From assembly GCF_043290135.1 (NCBI RefSeq), contig NC_134710.1:250282092-250346091 (forward strand): a stretch of DNA of 64,000 nucleotides, written 5' to 3'. The translations under genes and the position numbers were made by a program. Under the pieces are notes generated by a model. The model saw nothing but the letters and a program-made list of their open reading frames with translations, did not search any database and was not told where the DNA came from. Shown one piece after another: positions 55,555 through 64,000 of the stretch; positions within the stretch are counted from its first letter, which is position 1; each line of letters starts with the position of its first letter. This stretch comes from Rhipicephalus microplus (lineage: Eukaryota > Arthropoda > Arachnida > Ixodida > Ixodidae).

Positions 55555-56125
55555 GTTTTATGCCGGGGTGCACTACGACTCCACTGACGTATTTCCGTCA
55601 CGGATATGACATTGTAAAATATGTTCCATTTGATAAAAAAAAAATAGAGAGAAGGCAAGCATCTATTGCGCAGAATCGAACCAGCAACCTCTGGATTCGC
55701 AGCACGCGGCGCTAACCACTATGCCACAAAACATACATTGTCGGGAATGCTAATGGTTAGCCATTTATATACACCATACACTGTTTCATGGTCCTCAAGG
55801 CTTCGAAACTTTAGTGCATTTTCGTTATCAAAAGTGAGATGGTGCAACGGGCTTGCGTTGGGCATGCTCTAAAAGTGATCGTCTATACCAGGTGCTGTCT
55901 CCACGGAGCGTGCTCTCTTCTGCGTGCGCTTATCAGACTCATAATTCCAGAAAGAACAAAAATCACTTTGCTTACTGCCGCAGCCGCATTTACGAAACGA
56001 GCACACTGCTGACACACAACGGAGTAATAATTGTGACATTTGTTTGCGCTTGTCTGGTGTATCTCATTTTATGCGTCTTTCTGTACGAAGAGCGCACTTT
56101 AAGTGTCGATCTGTGACTGTTGTTA
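55555..56125 (-). mobile_element. second repeat family with a tRNA-like segment, copy 1
   Basis: It aligns over about 570 bp with 62578-63182, starting at CACGAAAGTGTTTTATGCC and ending around CACTTTAAGTGTCGA-CTG. On the minus strand 55665-55735 reads a tRNA-like segment: A-box-like TGGCATAGTGGTTAGC and B-box-like GGTTCGATTCT. It is therefore a tRNA-derived SINE or carries one. Not the same family as the Ruka-like copies. Confidence 0.6.
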
Positions 56126-56992
56126 GTTCGCGCTAGTCCTTTGTATGCTCATTTCGTGCGTGCTTTCTGCTTGAGGTGTGCACTTCAGGTTTCGAGCTGC
56201 GTGCCATTTTTACCCTGACCTTACAATTCGTTGCTGTAAGTGAAACAATGCACAATAAACGCTCAGCTACCTCTGTGAAGACACGTTTCACTTTTCGCTT
56301 TCACTACGAATTGCGTGGCCCAAGAACAAGTGAAAGCCCAAAGTCTCTCAAGCCGCAATTTAAGGGGAGAGACGCTCCTCGAAAAAGTTTTTTTTTTATT
56401 TCTAGTAATAGAGACTTGAAAAGTTTGTTATTAGTATAGTTTTTCATGCAGATTTCAAATATGCAATCATTTTTTGTGTAGCTGCTATAATTATTGAGTT
56501 ATGCCAAACATAAACAATAGCAAAAAGTTAACATTTTTTGCGGGCACTCTTTTATGTACTAAACTTTCAGTAAAAGCACTGTGTCTGATCTTATTTGACT
56601 CTTGGTAGATTGAAAAGTGCAAATATCTATATAGATATGTCACAGAAATATTGGAACCAAGAAAAAAAAATTGTATTGAATGACTTATTATTTTCAATCT
56701 CCCTTGAAACAATAAGCTAATGTTTTCACAACTAATGCTGGTAGGCATTGCAATTTAGAGTAGGTATTTGCATTCTGCAAGTGTTGAAGAATATGTGTGC
56801 CAAGTTTCGTTACTATACAATGAATATAAGTTTCTAAAAGGCTGCCCGGAAAACGTGAAACTGTCAGAAAAAATGAAAATGAGAAAAACAAGTTTGAAAG
56901 TTCGCAAAGTTGGCATTTATTAGGATATCATTCTTTTTGCATCAAATTGGGGCACAATGAAAAGTACCTTGCCTTGAATGCACTGCAAGTGT

Positions 56993-58878
56993 CTAGAAGT
57001 CCCCTGCACCATAGCTTGGTCCTTCACGGCTCTTGCGGTCAGTGTCCTCAACACGAGCTCTCTTCGCTGTGTTGCGACGGTGTGCCCTCGCTTCTGCAGT
57101 TTGCTTCAGGTTCATCTTCCTGATGCGCATGACGTCACAGTGGTCACCATGTGTGGCCAGATCTTGTGAGGGGAGAATTCCAATGCCTTCGAGCACTTCT
57201 TCAAAGCCACTGTGGCATTTGTTGTACCAGAGTACAGCAAGAGCGGTGGCTGTCTCCACAGTTGTTCTGGAGGCGAACTTTGTTTTTGGACATAGCAGCC
57301 ATATCTTGCTGTTCAGCGATTCGGCTGCATTCTGTGTCTTGCCATGAAGGCACCGAATAAGGAGTTTCTCCTCTGTAAGGCGCTTGTAGATAGGCATAAT
57401 TGCCAATCCTTGAGCCTTCGTCAACAGTGGGGTGTGGCGTGGTGCAGGCTCCCCCAGTGCTTCCGCACGCTTGTGCTTGCACCACGAATTTGGTCCCGCG
57501 GGGCAAAAGTTGTGGCTACTGGCACCATCACTGGAGCAGCAATGAAAATACGATGCCCATATGGCAGTGTACATATTTCGGACACTGTCCTTGTTGCTCG
57601 TGATGGCGATCTTGTAATATGTTTGTAGTTTTATTATTGTCGCATCTTTCAGTTTTTCGCCTTGTGGCAGTGGCGTTGCCAATTTCCGTAGGGCAGTTCC
57701 CAAGCGCTTTGCAACGTGGTTCGTGCACTCTTCTTTGTCAATGGGGGTGTCACAGTATACATTTGCCTCGCAGACTGCAGTGTAGGCCTTGCTGTCACCA
57801 TCACTTAGGAAGCTGGTGAATCGCAGTGGAGTTTCATAAGACAAGGTCCTTTGCCATATATTGACAGCTGCCGCAGGTTCCATTGCATGGGATGAGCAGT
57901 CAGTGTTTTTTTGGCAAACTGGAAGATGAAAGGCTCGCCATATCTCTTCATCTTCCCCAAGGTCCCTGTGTATACTGCAAGCATGGCAGTAGTTCGAAAG
58001 AACTTCAAAATCGAGGCAGAGCCCCGTCCAGGGACACGACTGTGCCCACTCCATTGTGGCTTTTATGACCTCTTTTCTGCCAGGTGCCATCAAACATGAC
58101 TGGCACATCTCTGCCGCCGACTGCGTCCTTCGTGATGTTTCGTGCCTGGTGCAAGTTTTTGCTCACTGCCGTCATCGCCGCACCATGGAGCTTCTTGCAA
58201 ATGCCGTTGAATGTCTTGTGATGCATCGGGCTCGGAAGACCGAGAATCGCACAAAATCGTGAAAGTTGGTCGTGGCCTGCGCCTATAGCGCGTGCTGCCA
58301 GAACTGCCTTCACGTTTACAACAAAGCTGTCACGCGAGCTGCCGGTGTCAAAACGAGCGCTCGTTCCTTGGTCCCCGGCCGAAGCAGTACGTCTCGACGT
58401 GTGCGTGAACGAAAGTGCAGATTCAGGGCAATCAGAATTTTGAAAGCACAGTTCGAGGAATGCCGAAAGTCCTTTGCGCTTTCCAGCTGCCTCTCGCACG
58501 CCGAGCTTCCGTTCGCGGCAGGTTGGGCATTGCGCACCCGCCACAAGTGCCGTCAGTGCATCGATTTCGCAAAGCAGCATGTTCGCAAAGCAGCATGTTC
58601 GCAGTAGCAGCATCTACCGATCTACGTTCACTCTCGAAGAATCCAATCTTCCTTTGGGATGCACTGACGAATTCCACGGCAGCGGCTATTTCACAACCAC
58701 TGTCGCAGGGTTCGGTGACGGTGTTAGGCCTATCCGAAGTCGGAGCGTCGGGGCGTTGGTCGGGGGCGACATCGTCGTTCGCTGTCGCTTTGCGAAGCGT
58801 CCAACGCCGTTTCCCTCGATACTTGTGGCGAGTTCTGAACTTTCGATTATCTGAACTGCACTTCTTCGGGCTTGCCAT
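56993..58878 (-). pseudogene. Mutator-like transposase, two frameshifts
   Basis: Likely start at ATG 58878 (MASPKKCSSDNRKFRTRHKYRGKRRW, basic N-terminus). Frame 1 continues to about 58600 with a Cys pair region (CGGCAMPNLP / CPTCRERKLG), frame 2 to about 58030, frame 3 to the stop at 56993; about 630 residues in all. Expected acidic blocks: VMFDGTWQKRGH (Asp near 58090), FLSDGDSKAYTAV (57800) and TQNAAESLNSKIW (Glu near 57320). FEVLSNYCHAC and HVAKRLGTALRKL are further family blocks. Frameshift 1 is explained by a 16-bp tandem duplication (58568-58599), frameshift 2 by a 1-2 nt indel near 58030. Confidence 0.85.
58568..58599. repeat. 16-bp tandem duplication within the transposase gene
   Basis: CGCAAAGCAGCATGTT occurs twice head to tail (58568-58583, 58584-58599) with no mismatch. 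Because 16 is not a multiple of three it shifts the frame by one, which is exactly the offset between the two frames that meet here. Confidence 0.93.
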
Positions 58879-59464
58879 GACGCAAAAATGCAGAGAAACG
58901 CAGAAAAACTCGATCGCGACGTCTGAGGCTTCGCTCTTTTGCCGGAGAGATAGGAGGGGGAGGAGCGTGGAGCGCACCGCCGTCCAATGGGGGCCTCGCG
59001 CTGTGTGCCGCGATATTCAAAACGCGTGACGTATGCGTTGTTTTTCTCGTTTTTTGTTTATTCTGAGTGAAGGCACGAGACTGGCTACTAGTGGATTATG
59101 AAGGATACGGCCTTCGCAGCATGTGTGCACGATTGCAAATGGCGGCCAACGCGTCGTTTTCGCGACAGGACGACGCGAACTTCGCCGTTTTTCGCGACTT
59201 TTGCGCATTTCTCGCGTCACCGCTGCCCACTTGGAAGCATTTTTTGATAATTTCTCGTGCGAATTTCAGCTTGATATTTTCAGAAGTAATAGATTATAGT
59301 CCAAGGATGCCAATACAGCCGGAAAAAAAAAAAGCGAAAATTTTCCGGAAAACCGCGACTTTTCGACCCGCGTCTCCCCTTAAGAGTGAATGAGCAAAGT
59401 GCAGCAGCTCCCATCGAAACCGAGTCATCATGCAAAGCTACGCAATGTTATACCAATTTCTATA

Positions 59465-60713
59465 CAGTGAAACTGGGCTAATACGTACTTGCCGGGGACG
59501 ATGGCGTAACTTCGCACTAAATGTACTACGCATTAACCACTAGCTACAAATTTGCATCTCCTGGCATGCGCCATCGCCGCTAGCAAAGAAAGAAACTCTG
59601 CGCCACTGGAAATATTGCCTGAAATGCCCACCGAAAAGCCATTTCTTCCTCGTTTGACTCTCGCACAACCACCCGATATCACGCGGTCGCAACGTCGATG
59701 AGCATTTCGAAAATGCTGTGGGATCTGGGATACGCAGCGTCGTACAGTGGCAGAACAGACATAATCGGCTGTCCGTGATACAGTTGTTCCTCGGTCTGTT
59801 TCAAAGCAAGAACTGATGCAGTTTTCTTTTTTAAAAAGCGGTACAGTCACAGAGAGCCAAACCTTTTACTGTGTGGCTAGTCGCGTGCAGAGCTTCGCTC
59901 ACTCTGTGCACACCGTGACTGCGGATCCACTTGCTGTAAAGTACACCCTCTCCACTTCAGGCCATGTCCGAATTCGGCGAGTAGCCTGCTGGGTTAACGC
60001 GGCGACAAAGAGCTTTCCGCAGGCAATGTGCTCTCTGCTATGCTCTAGCAGTCCTAGCAGCGGACGAAGGTGCACTTGGTCTGTCACTAAATAAAAGCAT
60101 GCAGCATGGTAACAGCACTACACTCGCTGTACGGTGCGTGTGCTAGCATAATACAGCAAAGTTTCTCCGTGCCCACGATCCGCAATGCTAAACTCCGCGT
60201 GCCCACGATCCGCAATGCTAAACTCCGCGACAGCGAGCTGCTTGCGTTTCTGTAAAGCGGTGTGCGCTCGAACACAATCCCGCAGAACGAAGCGGCAGCG
60301 ATCGGCGGCCCAGTGCGTTCAGGTAGTCACCTACTGAAAGGGTGCAGTAGGCCTAAAGTGGCGGTATGCCACACACGTGCCTGAGCAGATAACTAGGGAT
60401 GTTTACTGTGATAAAACTTTTCACTGATGATAAGTCATACTGGAGCGTTTGTTTTTTCCCCAATGGTTACTTGCAATGTCATCGCCACAATCACGTGGAA
60501 GTCGAAATCACTTATTAGCTGATATCCACACTTATCAACATGATGGAAAACCATTCATGGCACATTGTGGCGTCTGTAGGCATAGACCGAACACTACGGC
60601 TTAAGCGGTCGACGAATGCATTAGTCTGAATGAGACTCGGTCAGGGATTCGTCGCAACTACGTTTCAACTGTTAGTACGCTTAATGTGGGTACATACAAA
60701 CGAGGTTTGACTG
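59465..60713. mobile_element. pogo/Tigger-type non-autonomous element with TA duplication
   Basis: Left end CAGTGAAACTGGGCTAATACGTAC, right end GTACATACAAACGAGGTTTGACTG; TA on both sides (59463-59464, 60714-60715). GTTAGTACGCTTAAT near the right mirrors ATTAACCAC / TACGCATTAACC near the left. It contains a 30-bp tandem duplication (60169-60228). No transposase frame. Confidence 0.7.
60169..60228. repeat. 30-bp perfect tandem duplication
   Basis: GTGCCCACGATCCGCAATGC plus TAAACTCCGC is repeated without mismatch (60169-60198, 60199-60228). The lack of divergence means it is recent compared with the element around it. Confidence 0.95.
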
Positions 60714-60715
60714 TA

Positions 60716-62577
60716 TAAGGAGATATGCTATGTTTTTTCCACAATAAGAGCCTTCAGGTGTTCCAATATAAATGGATGCCCATGATGTGAATAATCCCTC
60801 TGTACATCAGATGTCGAATGAACTTCGCTATTTTATCTAGTGTAACCTTTTTCCATGAGTCACCACACTCTGCTTAGGGTGGCAATCAAATGTATGCATC
60901 TAAGCATTTTTTTTTCGCACTCTTCGACATCGTAAAAAGAAAAATCACGAGCAGTTTGTCAGGGAGCACACGTGCTCAGCGACCCTTTCCCTTTTACAGC
61001 AGCGCGACAGCCTAGTTGTGAGGACATGTCTGTCCCTTCGACACACGATTCAATGAAGTTTCTTGTGAGGGGATGGGTCACCCTACGGCCAGCATGCGCC
61101 ATTTCCCTTCCCTGGCTCAAGGAATGGGTTTCCCCTCCCTCAACGAAGGAACTAATTCTTGTCAGAAAGATGGGAACCGGGAAGGTGGAGAAAACTAGCG
61201 TGCCGATGGCCGGACGCTGTCTCTGACACCGGCGACCAAGAAGGAAGGATGCACCCGGAACCCCCTGCGAGCCAAGGACGACAACGATCGAGCGAGGTGT
61301 AAGCGTCTACCCTTTTGTTATCTGCCTAGAGCGAAAGTCCCTCTACGCATCATTTATGCGTTACTGCTATTGTAGCAATAAAGTGTAGTTTGTTGACCTC
61401 GCCTGTTGCCTTATTCACCCAAATTCGTGTAGCTGCAATGACCCAAGCTACGAAAAGGGGACGTTAATCGAGCACGGTATGACTGTATGTGGCTGGAACA
61501 TTGGCTAGGCTTCTGCGTCAGCAGTACATAGAACGGACCCCCCAACAAGTTCTAAAACATTTCGCGCTGCTTCGTAGTCAGAGCTAAGAAGTGCTCTGGT
61601 AGCCTTCTTGTTGTTAAGAGAAACTCTGCAGCTGGTGCCCGCACACCGCGCCCCAGCGACGTGTGGACCTCGCACGTAACCTGAGTAGCTATGAGATTGT
61701 GCACCAATGTTAGCCGCTGCGAACTTGCAGCGGAGGCAACAAGTTGAGGCTGTAAAAAAAAAAAGAGAGAGAGAGAACAGCTGCGGGTGTCTTAGGCTGA
61801 TGCAAAAAATCGTAGTCATAAAACTTGAAGTTGAGGTGCTGTCATCCTCAGACTCTAAGCTCGTCCTCACTCAATTCTGGTGGGGGTTGCAGGACATTTT
61901 AGAGTGGCGCGTGTTTTTTGCAGCATAGGTGCACACCCATGTGCCCCTGACGCAGACGCCATAAGAGCAACTTGTGACACTAGATGCGGCCCTGTGTCTG
62001 ATATAATAATACAAGCGAAACCAAAGCTCTTAGAGACTGGCCAAGAAGGCCACCTCCACACCTTAGACATGCGGCGGGCCTTTGGTAATATTTTTTGTAG
62101 AATGAATTTTCTCTGCCTTTAAGCAAAAGCTCTCTATTAAATTGCTGGTATATATTCCTGGTGATTATTACTGCTCAACAATGTCAGACTGCGAAGCTGA
62201 CATCTTAATTTGATATATGGCTTGCAAAGGTTCTTTTTATTACAAAATTTAGATGTTAATGTAGCAAAACCTCGAGGGGTATGCACTTCTGTCAAGTTTG
62301 CCAGCCAAACGCATTTTCCGCACAGTACACGCACAGTGCTTCACACAAAGGTCTGTAAAAAATCACTATGCTGCTAAAATGGGCAAATTCAAATTGATTC
62401 TGAAAGTTCAGTGGCCAGACTAACTACTAGAAAGTGCTGGGTGCACGAGAAACAAAATAAACACGTAAAAATCCATGACCTAAGGCGTCGATCACCGGTG
62501 ATCGATTTGAATAGGTGTGGTAACGAAGGGGTTAAGCAGCAATTTTGTTTATGAAGAGATAGGGCACATATAATTTT
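60716..62577. other. UBR4 intron with a possible solo LTR and an unrecognised ORF
   Basis: About 60958-61450 is GC-richer than its surroundings. It starts TGTCAGGGAGCACACGTGC and contains GCAATAAAGTGTAGTTTGTTGACCTCGCCTG, reminiscent of the 3' part of an LTR with polyadenylation signal; I could not define ends or a duplication. A minus-strand 121-aa ORF (61505-61870) is unrecognised. Confidence 0.3.
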
Positions 62578-63182
62578 TAACACGAAAGTGTTTTATGCCT
62601 GGGTCCACCACAGCTCCGGTGACATACTTCTGTCACGGAAGTGACGTTTGAAAAATATATACTAAGATATTTTATAGAAAAAAAAAAAACCCACAAGGCA
62701 AGCACCTGTCCACTCTAATCGCACGGCTCTAACCACTACGCTACAAAGCGTTCATTGCCTGGAGTGCTAACAGCAAGCCATTTATATACACCATACGCCG
62801 TTAGGCAGTCCTTACAGCTTTGAAAGATCAGTACGTTTTTGTTATAAGTGGCAAGATTACGTGACAGGCTTACGTTAGCCACGCTCTAAAAGTCATCGCC
62901 TCCACAAAGCATCGCCTCCATAGAGCGTGGTTTCTCCTGTGAGTGGATTTATCAGACTCTTAATTTGATTGAGGACTCCATGGTGCAAAGCATGGAGGAA
63001 GGAAAACTGCTTCGCACCCTGCCACGTCCGCGTTTAGCGAAAGAGCGTGCTGCTCGCACGCAACACGGACAGAATTGTGACAGTTGTTCACGCTTGTCCT
63101 GTGTATAGCTGTGCACACGTTTCCTGCATCTTTTTTTCCATTTGAATAGCGCGCTTTAAGTGTCGAGCTGGAGCAGTTGTTA
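62578..63182 (-). mobile_element. second repeat family with a tRNA-like segment, copy 2
   Basis: It aligns with 55555-56125 throughout (CACGAAAGTGTTTTATGCC, GCCATTTATATACACCATAC, TTTATCAGACTCTTAAT, GCGCGCTTTAAGTGTCGAGCTG). The A-box-like TAGCGTAGTGGTTAGAGCC remains on the minus strand but the B-box is lost. It ends where the pogo-like copy begins (63183). Confidence 0.6.
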
Positions 63183-63204
63183 CCGTATAAACCGGACTAT
63201 AGGT

Positions 63205-63445
63205 AGATTGATTGATATGTGGGGTTTAACGTCCCAAAACCACCATATGATTATGAGAGATGCCATAGTGGAAGGCTCTGGAAATTTCGACCACCTGGGG
63301 TTCTTTAACGTGCACCCAAATCTGAGCACACGGGCCTACAACATTTCCGCCTCTATCAGAAATGCAGTCGCCGCAGCCGGGATTCGTACCCGCGACCTGC
63401 GGGTCAACAGCCGAGTACCTTAGCCACTAGACCACCGTGGCGGGG
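63205..63445 (-). mobile_element. tRNA-derived SINE (Ruka-like), copy 3, inside the pogo-like copy
   Basis: Same family as 20691-20928. It is flanked by a perfect 12-bp duplication of host-element sequence, CGGACTATAGGT (63193-63204 and 63446-63457). On the minus strand it has the A-box TGGTCTAGTGGCTAAGG and a B-box with one change (GGTACGAATCC), and ends ATCAATCAATC. Confidence 0.92.
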
Positions 63446-63614
63446 CGGACTATAGGTCGAGTGGGAATATAGGTCGACCCCCCATGTTCAGGTTACCGGG
63501 AAAAAAAAAAAAAAAGCGAAAACAACCCAAAACTGCCGAATCACATTTATTTGCGAATCGAGCGCACCGCACCCCGATCTTCGGAGCTCCCCTCAACCAC
63601 CATTGCAACTGCTC

Positions 63615-64000
63615 CTACTCGTCCGACGAAGCACCACTGTCTTCTGAAGACGAGAGTTTGTCGCTGGCCGCCTCCCACAGTACGTCTTCTTCAGTGCTAT
63701 CCAGCGGGTTACTGATGCAACATTTCTTGAAAACATTTTCCACCATGAAATCCGGCAAGGAACGCCAGGAGGAAAGCACCCAGCCCCAAACAGTTGCAAG
63801 CAGAGGCCTCTGTAGGCGGCTCGTCTGTGTCTTTAGGTTGTCGCCGGACATTCACTTTTGGTATTCCAGCCGCACTCGGTCCTTGAACGGCTTGTTTAGC
63901 ACAACGTCAAGCAGCTGGAGGGTGAACGTCATACCACCTAGTATCACGGCGAGGTCTGTTTTCCCGTCGCCGAGTGCGCGTTTCACTGTGTCGGTTAAGT
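63615..64000 (-). pseudogene. pogo/Tigger transposase, C-terminal part (copy 2)
   Basis: The minus strand encodes the third catalytic block (FTLQLLDVVLNKPFKDRVRLEYQK, near 63870-63940), an in-frame stop just after it, and FMVENVFKKCCISNPLDSTEEDVLWE followed by the Ser/Asp tail SSSEDSGASSDE. It is better preserved than copy 1 in this part. The rest lies beyond the window. Confidence 0.8.

Larger units (their letters stand above)
56364..59379 (-). mobile_element. TTAA-flanked transposon encoding a Mutator-like transposase (nearly intact)
   Basis: Termini GGGGAGAGACGCTCCTCGAAAAAG and, mirrored at the right, GGGGAGACGCGGGTCGAAAAGT; TTAA flanks both (56360-56363, 59380-59383). The 3,016-bp body carries one minus-strand transposase gene. 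Relatives in this window: 38432-40035 (deleted), 49916-51859 (similar ends) and 21204-21351 (terminal piece). The TTAA duplication is not what MuDR-type elements make (9 bp), and rather suggests the Kolobok group. Confidence 0.82.
63183..64000 (-). mobile_element. pogo/Tigger-like transposon, copy 2 (partial, split by a SINE)
   Basis: TA at 63181-63182 followed by CCGTATAAACCGGACTATAGG, the same terminus as copy 1 at 34781. The sequence continues after a SINE at 63446 (CGGACTATAGGTCGAGTGGGAATATAGGTCGACCC) and runs off the window. Confidence 0.82.

Noticed and set aside
55665..55735. tRNA gene on the minus strand
   Set aside because: It has box A/B-like sequence but no convincing full cloverleaf, and lies within a repeat whose second copy has lost box B; a SINE-type segment fits better.
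57033..57347. several plus-strand ORFs within 56993-58600
   Set aside because: All are antisense shadows of the transposase gene, which has recognisable conserved blocks on the minus strand.
1..64000. CRISPR arrays, operons, prokaryotic promoters or ribosome-binding sites
   Set aside because: Spliced exons, SINEs, LINEs and retrotransposons show a eukaryotic genome; no regularly spaced short direct repeats were seen.

Overview
The window looks like nuclear DNA of a hard tick (Ixodidae, probably metastriate). Three points support this: six exons of an animal UBR4 gene that encode an arthropod-like protein, large AT-rich introns packed with transposable elements, and three copies of a tRNA-headed SINE of the type described from Rhipicephalus ('Ruka'). 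There is no bacterial gene organisation. The species call is inference; the UBR4 call is strong.

The backbone is one host gene on the minus strand. Exons at 53634-53806, 36595-36968, 31693-31933, 26920-27482, 18490-18780 and 7891-8184 have GT/AG borders and mutually compatible phases. Together they encode about 645 residues of the C-terminal part of UBR4 (Drosophila poe/pushover). They fill only 1,936 of 45,916 bases. The gene continues past both window ends, because both outer exons are internal, so everything else is probably UBR4 intron.

The introns are a layered archive of mobile DNA. Left to right: a truncated Ty3/gypsy element with an intact protease-RT frame (1-2300); a TTAA-flanked DNA element (2429-3342); an old repeat, R1 (about 4200-7245), interrupted by two TA-flanked pogo/Tigger-type elements; a palindromic MITE beside the exon 6 donor; LINE fragments (9.2 and 10.6-12.6 kb); a complete but broken gypsy element with 131-bp LTRs (12726-17858); a SINE with a 15-bp duplication (20.7 kb); a long LINE (22.2-26.7 kb) carrying a SINE; further pogo-type and TTAA-type elements (28-36 kb); a deleted relative of a TTAA transposon (38.4-40.0 kb); a second R1 copy (about 42.2-52.3 kb) split by a minus-strand gypsy element and by another TTAA element; and a nearly intact TTAA-flanked transposon with a Mutator-like transposase (56.4-59.4 kb). 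The right edge is a pogo-like copy split by a SINE.

The most notable items are the TTAA-flanked transposon family whose transposase resembles 'Mutator-like' proteins, a 1.71-kb element with arms of about 430 bp and a 6-bp palindromic duplication sitting inside the gypsy integrase region, and the nested insertions that give relative ages. I did not find a cellular system beyond UBR4. Every other recognisable protein-coding stretch is transposon-derived, apart from a few unrecognised ORFs.
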